Assembly (NCBI GenBank): GCA_030998015.1
Contig: JARWMV010000233.1
Location: 930,001 to 994,000, forward strand
DNA from: Ceratorhiza oryzae-sativae
Taxonomy: Eukaryota; Basidiomycota; Agaricomycetes; Cantharellales; Ceratobasidiaceae
Length of the DNA: 64,000 nucleotides
Direction: 5' to 3'
Shown: in pieces, positions 39,969 through 52,115 of the stretch
Position numbering within the stretch: position 1 is the first letter of the stretch
Layout: each line of letters starts with the position of its first letter
Translations under genes and position numbers: made by a program
The notes under the pieces: model-generated
Databases searched by the model: none
What the model was told of the DNA's origin: nothing
The model's input: only the letters and a program-made list of their open reading frames with translations

Positions 39969-41593
39969 TCACGACAGAATCGGAGCTCCTATCGGGCACG
40001 AGACCCAGTCTGATTGGGATATTCGAGTCCATCCTGGAGGGAGCTGATCCGCCTCATCGGGCGGCGACACATTTTGGACCGACGCTGATTTGGCTTCCTG
40101 GGCCGACCACAATTTCAAAGCCTCCTTCAGCTTTATCTGCCTTTCTTCGAGCAGCGTCATTGAGCTTGTCTCCCACTGTGCCTGAAGTCATTTGTCAATA
40201 AATACGATGAGAAATCATCCCGGGAAACAAACCTGGCGTTGAAGTTTCATCGCTGCTTTCAAGCTTTCAACAGAGCGAGCAAGACCAACATCTTGGGCCA
40301 CCAGAGCATTTATTAGCGCTTGAACACTTTGTGAAATCTCTGTCAATTCAGCTCGAAGGGGGAAGATGAACGCACTTACATAGGCGTACCACCGCCTGGT
40401 CCGGCACTAATCAACAAACTCCGTACGCACTCTCGTCTGGATCCGCCAATTTCATCCCCTAATTCATCGACGGCCCACAGGGTCCAAGAAGCAATTGTGG
40501 CCAAAAAGGTTGGGTCGTTCTCAAAAAGGCTATTATCGCCGAGCAACGAGAGCATATATGCAAAAAGTTCACTTGCAAAGTATTCGTTCTGTTGATCCAG
40601 GTACCGGAGAAGTGGGGTCCAAATCGCTTGATTCGGGGGAAGAGCTAGATTCCTACTCAGCTGCGTGCGTTTGCTTGCATCCATAGCTTGGGTTTAGCCT
40701 ATCAGTGGAAATGGGTATGCACACACCCTTTGGATACCGGGACAAGCCCACCCTTATCGCATAGACCTTCGCAAAACTTTTGAACCGCAAGTTTGCTCCT
40801 TTGCGGAGAGGCAGTTGTGTCTGTTCCGCGAACAGACGAATCAGCTGCATAAAGTGCGGAAACGTCTGTGATCCAAATGGCGGCATCCTTCATAAGCTTC
40901 TCCAACTCCGCCTTGTTGCGTCCTTGTATCGAAGCATCTTTTAATCCAGCCTTCATGATGTTTTTGTAATTAGATAGAAGTGGAGCCAGCGGTGGTAATT
41001 CGACATCTTCAACTGCGGAAGCCGAGGGTGAAAGGGTGGGCAGAAAGTAACGATTCAAGAGCCATTCCATGGACTGATGATATTTGTGATCAGCCGAGGT
41101 AACAACAGAATCAATCAAGTACTCACCTCATGGATTGCGTCTCGTAGGACTTCCAAAGACGGTAGGTCCTCGTGAGTAGACCTGTGTCGCAACTCGACTA
41201 TCCAAGCAGGCAAGCCTATCTGAGCGGCTAGGCTGTATATAGGCCGAGCAAATGCACCCTGTTGGAGCGGGTCACCAGCCCGTTCACAAACCGAATCAAC
41301 GCTAGAGCATAAGTTTGCCGTAACGTTGCTGCTGACGGATTGCTCGGTTCGAGAAGTATAGCGTTTAGAAAGCCAAGAACCGACTCTAGGGCATGAGGTA
41401 GTGGGGTATTCACTTGCCAAGCACAGAGCTTCAAGTCGGATGAGTGCCTCGTGATCTAGAGAGTCGGGTTGGTTCGTACCCTATTCTTTGCTTGTACTTT
41501 GGTGCTATGATCCGCCTGGGGGGCATATATCCAAGAGCACAGCTCATCAAGCTCAGCAAGTGACTCCCAGGGGACTCTTTTAGGTAGGATCAT
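39969..41593 (-). CDS. LAS1: Las1-like ribosome biogenesis nuclease
   Basis: HEPN-type endoribonuclease that, with the kinase Grc3, cuts ITS2 of pre-rRNA. The start at 41593 gives MILPKRVPWESLAELDELCS, then, over a 51-nt intron, LCAWQVNTPLPHALESVLGF and RQTYALALIRFVNGL. The family block QIGLPAWIVELRHRSTHEDL contains the catalytic RHxxTH motif of Las1. Later exons include AWLLNRYF-like SMEWLLNRYFLPTL, a helical middle (PPNQAIWTPLLRYL) and the C-terminal PPGWTRISQSDWVSCPIG, a typical Las1 ending. NGLV and DPLQQGAFARPIY lie one base apart in frame at about 41274 (see findings). Divergent from the gene at 41811. Confidence 0.9.
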
Positions 41594-41810
41594 GTTGCTT
41601 TCAAAAGCTGTCGAGCTGGTCGGGTGCAAGTGGTGGCCAGATTTCGGCTGACATAAGCGGGTGCCTGAGATAAGATAAGATGCATCTAATCGCAAACGCC
41701 CCCGATTATTTTTCCCGACCAACACGCCAGCGAGCCTCGGCCGGCTACTTCCACATATTCCCATCCTCTGGGCTTTGTCCCCCAAAATGTCCTCGGCGGC
41801 AACATATACC

Positions 41811-42886
41811 ATGGACTCCATACTTCCCCGAGGCTCAAAAGTTTCCGAACGTGATGAGTAAGTAGTCCATTGACAGAGTTTGACATCCCAGGCTCAAGTC
41901 GGTCGTTAGCCATGTTACGGTTGTGACGGACGTAAAAGGGAACGTGTTAGAAGTACCCAAGTGGGAATATACGAGGCGAGTGTGGCAATACCTGCATTGG
42001 CTGGGCAATGAATACTGAACATGGCGTGACCTCGCAGGTTTCTTGAAATCGAGGCTCGAAAGCGCGATCGCACCCTGAGCAAGGACGCCCGTCAGGCGGC
42101 CCGATCCCTGGCCGAAATTATTCTCAACAGGTGTGAACCACAGCTGCTGCTACACCGGCCCAAAGGCTGACTTACTTTGTCTGCCAGATGGTGCGAACGA
42201 CGAAAAGGCAGTGAGTACCGTCGCTTGACTCTGTTGAGCCAGACCAACCCATTGCTTTCAGAATCGGACAAAGCCCGTCCGAGCCGCAAAAGGAGTGCAA
42301 CCGAGATGCTCGCTGAGTCCAACGACGTATCTTCGCCAGCCTCCAGCCAAAGCGAACTACCCGGTGACCCGAGTGCGTCATAGGCCACACCCCTATCCAA
42401 TTACACCACTAACCCGGTTCATCCCAGGTACATTACCTAAATCATCCAAAACGCGTCTTCGTGAGTCACCAACTCATTTACCTAGCTGGTCCAGACTCTA
42501 ATTAGACGTCCAAACTCAGAGCGAGGCACGATCGTCTCGTCCCGGCCTGGGTTTCACACCGTCGTCGTGGACTCGTCCAACAATACCCTAGAAGTCCCGG
42601 AGCAGGAATACAACAAATGGCTTTCGCTGTTCGAACGAAAAACCGATGCCGAGGCTAGCGTCGACAGTCGCTTGGCCAACCGAGCCCGAGCAAAACACAT
42701 GATGGACAACTGGAACAAAAGACGGAAACGGGTCAAAAAGGTGCCTGGGATGTGTGCTGCCCAGGCGCCAGTCGACGATGACGGTTACGCAGGTGTGTTC
42801 CATTTGCTACGGGCGTTAGCCAGATTGCCCTAACAAAGTCACTTGCAGCTGCTATGGCTTTGATGGGGCTATCTTATATATCTTGA
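41811..42886 (+). CDS. Unknown basic protein, likely nuclear
   Basis: Seven short exons give one continuous frame: MDSILPRGSKVSERDE, LKSVVSHVTVVTDVKGNVLE and PKWEYTRR, then FLEIEARKRDRTLSKDARQA and ARSLAEIILNRW, a basic patch (KARPSRKRSATEML), a Ser-rich stretch, RGTIVSSRPGFHTVVVDSS, LEVPEQEYNKWLSLFERK, and a basic helix (ARAKHMMDNWNKRRKRVKKV), ending MALMGLSYIS. All junctions are GT-AG and keep frame, which supports a real gene. Lys/Arg clusters look like nuclear localisation signals. I do not recognise the family. It shares a 217-bp divergent promoter region with LAS1. Confidence 0.6.
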
Positions 42887-43399
42887 TAATACTCTGCACT
42901 GTATACCTCGCATTCTCCATCACAACCCCACTGTAGTCGCTCTTTTTTGCTTGTTAGACTTTGCATCATAGATCAATTGGCTGACGAGGGCAACCCGTTG
43001 GCACACACCCCTCATTTGCAATCGTTTACGCTAAGTCACAATTTCGTTGGGCTACACTACAAACAGGGACAAGTGTCTGGGCTACAAAGTCAAGTCCTGT
43101 CCACGACAACAAGGGACTATCCGAGTCGCAAAGACAGCACTCCGGCTTAATTGAGCGCTATTTTCGTCTTCGCGTCGTCAACTATACCTCGAGTATTTCA
43201 AATAGGCAAGAAGTTGCAAGGCGGTCGAGCCAACCATTGCGGACGACGGGTTGAGAATTTTTGATGCCTGAGCTTCGGCTTGCCAGGGTTTTTATAGCCG
43301 AGCCGAGGTGCACGGACCATCACGTGGAGATCAAGTTTGCTTTTCAGTTTATTTTTATACGATATATCACTACAAATTTATATTTTGGAATGAAGTATT
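42887..43399. other. Intergenic region between convergent genes
   Basis: About 0.5 kb between the 3' ends of the unknown nuclear-type gene and the dienelactone hydrolase. No gene or repeat recognised. Confidence 0.5.
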
Positions 43400-44646
43400 T
43401 TAGGCAAAGGCTTCCTTGAAGAAGGTAACGCTGGTACCATATACGTCCTGTATTTGATGCACGATCGTTAATTCCATTTAGCTCGGTATGAAGGCAAAGG
43501 TACTCACCTCGTATGCTTTCTTCTGGTCGGGGTATCGAGATCTGCGCGGGCAGCGGCCTGAACGATCGAGGAGGATTACGCATACGCGAGTCAATGCTAC
43601 CAAGCAACTTACCCAGCCGTGGTGCATGTCAGGGTACAGCTTGTAGGCGTTCTTGGATGCGAAAGGCTTGGTAGAGATGGTCTGGACAATTTGCTCATAC
43701 TGGGACCGATCGTGAGTCTATGTCAATAACTTGGTGGATGTATCGACTAACCACATCGAGGGGCTCGTCCTTGGAGGGGAAGATGGCAAGAGGCACCTGG
43801 AGATTCTCGGCATCCTTGATATCAAGCATACTGCAAGCAAACCCTTAGTCCGAGTGTCTATAATTGTATGGTATATACCTACGCGGGATGGATAGCAACG
43901 GCCGCATCGGTCTTTCCAGTCGTTGCGGCAACAGTTGAGAGCTTGCCTCCCTGTTCAAAATAGATTTAGCGAATGTTTCGAACAAAGACATCAAGCATGG
44001 ATCGTACCCAGCAGAATCCAATGGTACCAACATGCTTGGCACCTTCCTTGCGTAGAAGATCAGCCGTCTCTGTGAGCTGAGCCAAGCGGTCGCCGAGATT
44101 AGCAGTGGTACCAAAGAACTCCTGCAGCTTCTTTCCCTCCTCCTCTAGTTTTGGGCCCAGGGGTTAGTTCATTCCAATATACTGCTATAAACCATTTACC
44201 ATCACGAGGGGGGAAAGCCTCATTCGGCCACGGCTTGCCATTGAAGAAATCGGGGTAAACAACGAACGCGTCGAGCCTGAGAGTAATCAGTTGCGCCACT
44301 CAAGTTAATCTTCCTATAAAACTCACGCCTTGGCAATGATGTCTGCACCCTGGATAGTTTGCGGGAAGTATCCAAAAATATCGTAGACTCCGATGATAGC
44401 GTTGCCTATAAGCGACGTTCAACAGCTGACTGATTGATCTATGTTCCCTACTAACCAGTACCAGCCTTTCCGACAACATACGCGTTCGAAAAGGGGCCGT
44501 AAGGCTTGTATTCACCCTTGATAAAGGCTCAATATTTAAGGATACAGCAAAGATCAAGCGATGAATACCTGAGGAGTGTACTTCTCCTTGGGGAGGACGG
44601 TGGGGATCGAGCAGCACGCAGTGTTGGAGTTGTGGATCTTGGACAT
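43400..44646 (-). CDS. Dienelactone hydrolase family protein
   Basis: Alpha/beta hydrolase of the dienelactone hydrolase/Aim2 group. Eight or nine small exons give MSKIHNSNTACCSIPTVLP, AIIGVYDIFGYFPQTIQGAD, FVVYPDFFNGKPWP and HVGTIGFCW joined to GGK. The nucleophile is the Cys of GFCWGG. Next come AAVAIHPA, LAIFPSKDEPLD (acid residue), LYPDMHHGW (catalytic His) and a final TFFKEAFA with the stop at 43400. The substrate is unknown; fungal members act on lactones or ester-type aromatics, or are orphan enzymes. Confidence 0.9.
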
Positions 44647-44699
44647 GGTGATCGTCAGGAGTTGAGGGAGTGGTGGTCGAGATAGCCAAAATTAGGCCG

Positions 44700-44708
44700 T
44701 ATATATAT
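44700..44708 (-). promoter_or_regulatory. TATA-like element of the dienelactone hydrolase gene
   Basis: An alternating TA tract (ATATATATA on the minus strand) lies about 54 bp upstream of the ATG at 44646. Confidence 0.45.
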
Positions 44709-45948
44709 TCGATTCGAATGCACACGGAAACCGTGTGACATCATTCTGGTGGAGGTTTGCCTCAGAGATATCAGATCGAGCCCAGAAGTTTCACACGAGG
44801 AATACCCGAGCGGACTGATCGCTCAGGACGTTCATAGTTGTTTCGACTACCATTGTATGCAGAATCCAGGTACTATCTCCATACCGCCCTGATAGGAGGG
44901 GATGTGTATATAGCGGGTAGCCTTTGCGTGAGAGAAATGACCTCGCCTCGCTGGCTAGAACACTGCCAGAATGTGCCAAGGTTTATGGTAGATGTCGCAA
45001 AGCTTGTCAAACTCCCACCATCCTGTCTAGGTGGCATCGCTCCGTTTCCATCTCGGAGCACGGACACCGGGGTAAATTAAAATCAATCATCACAAGGGCG
45101 TTTTATGATTATCAAACCACCTTGTCGGTCGCCCAATTCCTTGAGTTCGACGCTCACCTCGGATTCTAAGACTGTGTAGGGAGACCTGCTGGTGCGTTGT
45201 TGCCGAAATGGTGGTGGCCATTTAGGTTTCCCTGGTGCTTGAACAGCCCGCGCAGCCTGAACATATCGCAGCTAGAAGAGCTTAATTTGAGTCCCATATC
45301 GTCAGTTTTGGAAGTGCAGGATGCGCTTACACACGCATACATAGATCTAGCAGTGATGTTGTGTCGTATAACTACTCATGTTTCTAGTGAAGTCTCCACT
45401 ACATATCTGGGTCTCGAGCAAGCTAAACGGGTCCGGTTAGCCAACACAGCGAGGGAGAGTCATTCAACAACCCGATGCTTGCACAAGCATTATTAGGCTT
45501 GAGTTTGGCTATAGTTATGGATGAAACCCATTATCTGCTATCTTCGATCAAAAAAGCACTTGCGTGTCGAGATTAAGTGTACCGGATTTGTAGTACCGTT
45601 AGCTAAAACAAGCTCGTCGGGTTCATTTTCTAACCTGGGCCGTGTCGACCATATGTACTCATTTTGGCCGAGTATTCTCCATCACCTCCCGACACGACTC
45701 TACATCCCGCTCAACCTTTAGATCAGAAAAGGCTTCCATAATGTTATCCTAAATCATTATATGAGCGTCTTCCTGAGTGTAGCCTCCGGTTGAATCAACG
45801 GAATTTAGCGGATTCCAAAAACACTACTGACATCAGCGAGGCGCATGAACCTTGTATGTATGCAAACAACCACGTGACTTTTGACTTTTTGAATCTCTTC
45901 GATCATCCTAGCTGTCAATAAGTAGTGTAGGAAGAACAAGGTCGTGAA
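44709..45948. other. Intergenic region, no gene seen
   Basis: About 1.2 kb with only short frames and no domain motif. It separates two divergent genes and must contain both promoters. I cannot exclude a decayed element. Confidence 0.5.
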
Positions 45949-48095
45949 ATGGAGGCATTTAGGTTATTGTCACGAGGAGGGGTGAAGTTTGACAAGGGTC
46001 GCTTCAACGGTGACATCAAGCAATTCACTGTTAGTATTTTGTTATTTATTTGCTGGCGAAGCTCATACTTATGCCCAGCGAAGGCGGGTAGCTCAAACAG
46101 CAAGTCTGCGTCAAAGAAAACAATAGAAATCGCACCTGGGCAACTCCCACCGGAACTCGATTTCTTCAAGTATGCCAAGTCTGCTCCCGGAGGATCGTCC
46201 ACGTCTGCTCCTGTCATAGTCGACAATCCTCAAGAAAGTGAGGATGACCAGGAGGAAGTTTCACCCAAAGGGAAGAAAAGGAAACGAGATGAGGAGGATT
46301 CAGGTAAGTGATCCGTGTGTTTGTAGCATGACCCGGCTGTCAAATTTGACCTTCATTTTTAGTAACACAACCAAAACATCGTGTTGCATCCTCCGGACAG
46401 AACGTCCCAACTCCAATAACTCAGTTTAGCGATTTGTTCTCGAGATATAAATTACCGAAACGATTGGTCCAAAATCTGGAGAACTATGGCTACAACATTC
46501 CCACTGGGATTCAGGCGCATGGTATACCGGTGCTGCTTGAGGTGTGTGCGGACCTGACCAATCTTTATCATGATGTACATTTAACAAACCTATTATCTAG
46601 GGTCGAAACCTCATTGCCATATCGCCTACAGGTACCGGTAAAACCATGTCATACCTTCTCCCAATTTTTAGCCTTCTACAAGCACCATCATCGTCCAAGT
46701 CATCACCTGCTGGCGTAGGGAAGGGAGTTCGAGCCGTTATCGTTAGCCCAACTCGAGAGCTTGCTGGACAGATATACAACGAGTGTTTGAAGCTCGCCGA
46801 AGGTCGTAAATGGAGGATAGTTCTATATGGAAAGGCCACAGGCGCAAATTTGGCACAGCCAGAAGTGAGGGACCGCGTTGGTTAGTCCCGAAACCAAGAC
46901 AGCCAACTCGTGTGTTGATCGTCTAGTGTAGACATCGTCGTTACAACCCCGCTGCGACTGGTTGACTCATTGCAGAAGTCAATTATTAACCTTGACAAGT
47001 GCGTGTTTAGACCTTTCACCAAGCCGCCTGAAGTTTGACCGAGAGATCTCCCAGCGTTCGATATCTAATTCTCGACGAAGCAGATCGTTTACTTGAAGGG
47101 GAATTCCTCGAACAAACTCAAGAGATCGTTCAGTCCTGCTCTCATTCGAACCTCCAAAAAGCTGTCTTTAGCGCAACGCTGCCTGCGGGTGCCGAGGCTA
47201 TTGCGAATGAGTTCTTAGACTCACCTGTCCGGATTGTCGTTGGGCTCAAGTGAGTATTAAAATGCATCGGCTTTGTCCACCTCCCTAATATGACCTCTCA
47301 AGGGACTCGGCCACTTCGACAGTAAAACAAAAACTGACGTTTGTGGGATCCGAATCTGGCAAATTGCTCACCCTTCGGCAGCAACTTGCATCAGGATTCC
47401 AACCCCCACTCTTGATTTTCGTCCAATCCCAAGAACGTGCAACAGAATTGTGTGAAGAGCTCCTGTATGACGGCCGCAACGTGGACGTTTTACATTCGGG
47501 GCGAACAAAAAAGCAGCGCGCAGACGCAGCGGAGAGGTTCCAGCGCGGCGAATGTCATATTCTGGTCGCGACCGAGGTCATGGCGCGCGGGATGGACTTT
47601 GCGGGAGTGCGGCTGGTGATCAATTATGATTTCCCACAGTCAGTGCAGAGCTATATTCATAGGATAGGTCTGGAGATTCACTTATGCAATTGCGCAATCT
47701 GACTGAATTTGAATTCGAAATAGGTCGCACTGGGCGTGCAGGGAGGGAGGGAGAAGCTGTCACATATTTCACCAATGCTGATGCTCCGTATCTCAAGATG
47801 TATGTCCCGATTTAGTGATGCTTCAGCTCTCGACTCAATACCAATTGACATCTTACTTAGGATTGCGAACGTTTTGAAGACATCTGGAAACCCCGTGCCC
47901 GAATGGATGCTGAAGCTCCCGAAACCGTCCAAGCTCAAGAGACGCGCCCTTAGGCGCAACCCCGTCGAGCGAAAGGGTGTCGGCGTGGTAGCAGGCCGGG
48001 CTATTGGCAAGGGGGATGCAATCCGTCGGCGAGACATGATTGCTGCTAGTAAAAGGCGGAAGGAGCGTGTGGAAGAGCCCGAAAAAAGTGCTTAA
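45949..48095 (+). CDS. ROK1: DEAD-box RNA helicase, Rok1/DDX52-like
   Basis: Nucleolar ATP-dependent RNA helicase needed for early 18S rRNA maturation. The N terminus [19 protein letters not shown] is typical of Rok1. Helicase motifs in order: [15 protein letters not shown] (Q motif), SPTGTGKT (motif I), [11 protein letters not shown] (Ia), [10 protein letters not shown] (Ib), [10 protein letters not shown] (II), VFSATLPAG (III), [11 protein letters not shown] (IV), [13 protein letters not shown] (V) and HRI spliced to [10 protein letters not shown] (VI). The C terminus is Lys/Arg-rich. About eight short introns; the stop ends at 48095. Confidence 0.93.
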
Positions 48096-48234
48096 ATTCT
48101 ATCTATGTGATGGAGTGATATTGGGGAACGAAGGGGTAGTCGTGGGTTGTAAAATAGTTGGAGGGTAAAACTAGTAGGTGCAAGAGAGATGCGAGACAAG
48201 AAAAGCCCTATTATGTCTGCCTATCGTATCCAGA

Positions 48235-49713
48235 TTATTTTGCGTATAGTTTCTTCAATTGCTGAGGGGTGAACGCATTAGCCATGTTAAACGACTGTGT
48301 TTGAACTGTAATTACCTCGAGGAAAACGAAGAGGAGCACAGTATTGGGAGCCAATCGCACGAACGCAGGTGTCCAACCTTTAAACAGGAACCTCACGCCT
48401 TCCGTTCGGAAGGAGGTTCTGACGATTTCAAGCATCGAGGCCTTTTTGAAAGGAGGTTAGGAGTACGAGATTAGGCAAAGGCATGAACATACGTCATTTT
48501 TCTGCATAACCCTAGACTTGATCACGTCTGCAGGAGAACAGATTGCTATTAGAGGATTGTAAGCGGTAGCAACAAGTAGGATAGCGAAAATTGGGTACTG
48601 GTTGCCACTAGACCCGACATGATGCTGCAAGACGCGTGCAAAACGATGCCATCTTTGATATTGAGATGGGGGGAGTGGAGAATCAGATTTTTGAAAAAGT
48701 CGTATCTGAGAATCAAAGGTTAGCAGGGAATTTGCCACTCCTGAGACGGAAGCAGCTTACGACGCGAGTTGTGAACACTGAATGAAATAAATGATTTAGC
48801 TTTAGTTTGGCAGAATGATTGGAAGGACTTACGTTCATCAGGACCGCACGCGTCTTGGAGCATATGGTAAGGTTACAAACTTGAGCAATGGAAAATCCGA
48901 AGATACGTACGACGTTCGCGCTGATCCCACGTCCCAAAGCTGAAACTCCCTCTTCGCGCACAAGTCGAATCAAACCGTCGACCGCGTTCTTGTAGTTGTA
49001 TCGCTCCTTCGGCGGCCGAACCTCGTCCGTAGTCATCCGTACCAGCAGTACATCTGCAGGGTTGCCCGCGATACCACCCAATCCACCCGCAATACCTCCT
49101 GCGATAACAAGTTGAATGGCCTTTGGCCGTTTCTCTGGAAAAGGTGAACCAGTGAGATCAAGATAATGAGGGGCAGGATAGGGCACTGACTTCCGCCATC
49201 CGTGATCGTGTTCTTGATATGCTCGTAGCAGCCAAACCGGACCATGGAGTAAGATAGCTGTCTCATGAGAGCAGCAGAGAGACCGGTGTAGACGCTGCGG
49301 ATGCCAAGATTACGGATAGACGAAGATAGCGTGCCGAGCATGGTCGCCTTGGAAGCAGTGCCGGGACGTGTTTGCATTCGACTAGTTGACAAGGGTGAGC
49401 AAGGTGTGTACAACTGCGCAAATTCCTTGAAACTTACACTTTGGTCAAATCTAGGGGATGAGTGAAGCAAGCTGCCACTAGGAACGCGAGCAACGCAATG
49501 TAAGCCAGCCAGGCTAGGGCCTCAGCAATAGTACTCACTCGATGCCGCAGCACCTGATCCAAGACCATACGATATTGTGAGTTTGTTCGTACACGCAACC
49601 TGAACATTTACCTCCAAGCCTGATCAAACGAGTTAGGGTTCGAGCTCAACAGTGGTAGATCTCGACAGCACACACCAGAACGGTTGCCTTCTAGTCTTCT
49701 GTTGTGTAGGCAT
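48235..49713 (-). CDS. Mitochondrial carrier, dicarboxylate (DIC1)-like
   Basis: Inner-membrane transporter of three repeats with PxD/E-x-x-K/R signatures: HPLDLTKVRMQTRPG, GNPADVLLVRMTTDE and SPADVIKSRVMQKND. The second and third repeats and the dimer-like block ALGRGISANVTRAVLMN point to the dicarboxylate/oxaloacetate subgroup. The start at 49713 (MPTQQKTRRQPFW) needs an 8-nt exon (49612-49619) and a 15-nt exon (49539-49553) to build PFWLGGAAASMAACFTHPLD. Exons of 21 nt (48833-48853) and 17 nt (48761-48777) build RAVLMNCSQLASYDFF. All are GT-AG. The last exon encodes QLKKLYAK. About nine introns in all. Confidence 0.88.
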
Positions 49714-50115
49714 TCTATATGTCTATGGGAAATAACCAGGAAAAATAAACGAGCGGGAGGTATGGTCTAGGCGAGGATCAAGTCGAGTGAGAGCTTAAAA
49801 GGATCTCTGTTGACTCCCGTTTTACATCACAACAACTTTAAATTTAGCACACTTTCTCGGCGAGTCCCGGCGCACGATCTTTGCTACATGACACTGATAT
49901 AACATAAATACATGCATCTAATGTACGGCAAGCTTATTATCGGGCTTCTTCCACTTTTGCTTGGGTAAATCCACACGCGAACAGAAACGGCCAAACACGA
50001 ACAGGCGCCACGCTGACTCATCATTTGGTATTCAGGTGCCCGCCACGACTTTGTCGTGTTCGTGCGCTCGACCACCTCCGGCCCTTTCATCTCACTTTTA
50101 CCCGCTCCCAACGTC

Positions 50116-52115
50116 ATGTCCGCCGAAGAAGAACTCATCGACTACGAGGACGACCATGATTTGGGTGCGACCACCGCCAACAACGGCGCTGCTCCCGCGG
50201 CTCCTGCGGAGGGAGAAAAGGAGAAAAAGACTTATGCGAACGTCCATACCACGGGTTTCCGGTGCGTAAAATCTGTCCATCCATGCGGACTGTGTCTCAC
50301 ACAGCATCTAGTGATTTCCTGCTGAAGCCGGAGCTGCTCCGTGCTATCAGTGATCTTGGTTTCGAGCACCCGTCTGAAGGTAAGCGCGTCAACACGCGCA
50401 GGACTCGTGCATGCTAACCCTTTCCCAAAACAGTACAACAGGAATGCATTCCTCAAGCTGTGCTGGGGATGGACGTCCTCTGCCAGGCCAAATCTGGTCA
50501 CGGAAAGACTGCTGTCTTTGTGCTCGCCACTCTGCAGCAGCTCGAGCCTGTGGACGGCGAGGTCTCAGTAATCGTGCTGTGCCATACTCGAGAACTCGCC
50601 TACCAGATCAAAAACGAGTACACCCGTTTCTCCCGATACATGCCCGATGTCCGTACCTCGGTGGTGTTCGGTGGTACCCCAGTAGCAAAGGACATCGAGC
50701 TGCTCAAAGACAAGACCAAGTGTCCGCACATCATCGTCGCCACCCCGGGTCGTCTCAATGCGCTGGCTCGCGACAAACACTTCGACCCGAAGAAAGTCAA
50801 GCATTTCGTTCTGGACGAGTGCGACAAAATGCTGGAGCAACTTGGTTAGTGCCTCGACTTCCGATATTGTTCGCCCCGATTCTTTTTATGCTTCGTTTGT
50901 GGGTGGCCATCCCGACTGGTTGCTTCACACGAGCATCGTTGCTGGAGAAATCCGGCTCGATTCGTTTCGCGCGCATTGATGCGTTGACGATGCTGCCGGA
51001 CATTGGACGCCAACCCACGTTCACCCGTGCTGCCTCTAGGCGGTTCGCGGCCCTCGGTCTGAGCAAGTCTGCAAGCATTTTCGTCAAGTGTTGATTCGCA
51101 TTTCGTCATTTTTGTCACCCGTTTTTGTTGGGCATGTTCTCATTTGCTCTCCTCTTGTTTTCGGTCATCGCTCGGTCGATTGTCAACCGCAGACATGCGC
51201 CGCGACGTTCAAGAAATCTTCCGGGTTACCCCTCACCACAAACAGGTGATGATGTTCAGCGCAACCCTTTCGAAGGATATTCGCGTAACTTGCAAAAAGT
51301 TTATGGCAAACGTGAGTTGCAACCATCCGGACCTCGATCGTATGCTAAAAACGCATTTTAGCCACTCGAAATTTTCATTGACGACGAATCGAAACTCACG
51401 CTGCACGGATTGCAACAGCACTTCCTCAACTTGGAGGAGGTTGCCAAGAACCGCAAATTGAATGACCTCCTAGATCAGCTCGAATTCAATCAGGTTTGTT
51501 CGAACGAATTTCGGCCTTCGCATTTTCTTATCTTGTAATCAGGTCGTCATATTCGTCAAATCGGTCTCCCGAGCGAATGAGTTGAACAAGCTGCTCAACA
51601 AGTGCAACTTCCCGAGTATCTGCATCCACTCCGGCCTTAACCAAGAGGAGCGGTAAGCCTTTTGCCTTTGCGAGATTCCAGTTTGCTCATTTAGATTATA
51701 GTATCGGCCGCTATCAATCCTTCAAAAATTTTGAGAAGCGAATCTTGGTTGCCACTGACATTTTCGGGCGTGGTATCGATGTCGAGCGAGTCAACATTGT
51801 CATCAACTACGATGCTCCTAGCGAGGCTGACAGCTACCTGCATCGTGTTGGGTAAGTTCGACGTAGTTGCTTTACTGGCTCCTGTGCTTACGAGACCAAT
51901 CGACAGCCGTGCTGGGCGTTTCGGTACCAAGGGTCTTGCCATCACTTTTGTCTCAAGTCCCGCCGACACCGAAGTTCTACAACAAATCCAAGGCCGCTTC
52001 GAGGTCAAGGTACCGAGCTGCCAGATAAAATTGACCCTAGCACATACAGTACGTTTTCCGCAGTTCGTTTTCCCACTTGCTTTACTCACGGTCGTCGTTT
52101 TCAGTGACATCGTAA
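50116..52115 (+). CDS. SUB2: DECD-box RNA helicase Sub2/UAP56
   Basis: Spliceosome assembly and mRNA export helicase (TREX complex). From the start: [65 protein letters not shown] (motif I), [12 protein letters not shown] (Ia), [11 protein letters not shown] (Ib), [10 protein letters not shown] (motif II, DECD as in Sub2), [11 protein letters not shown] (III), [29 protein letters not shown] (V) and [13 protein letters not shown] (VI). Most introns are about 50 nt, but one (50845-51192) is 348 nt. The C terminus should read [13 protein letters not shown] plus MTS from the last exon; one base appears to be missing near 52014 (see findings). Confidence 0.94.

Noticed and set aside
50990..51080. 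Possible box C/D snoRNA in the long SUB2 intron (TGATGC ... CTGA)
   Set aside because: The C box is imperfect, no closing stem was found, and no guide match could be tested.
50411..51094. A 227-codon plus-strand frame across SUB2 exons and its long intron
   Set aside because: It is out of frame with the conserved helicase motifs and crosses splice sites; a shadow frame.
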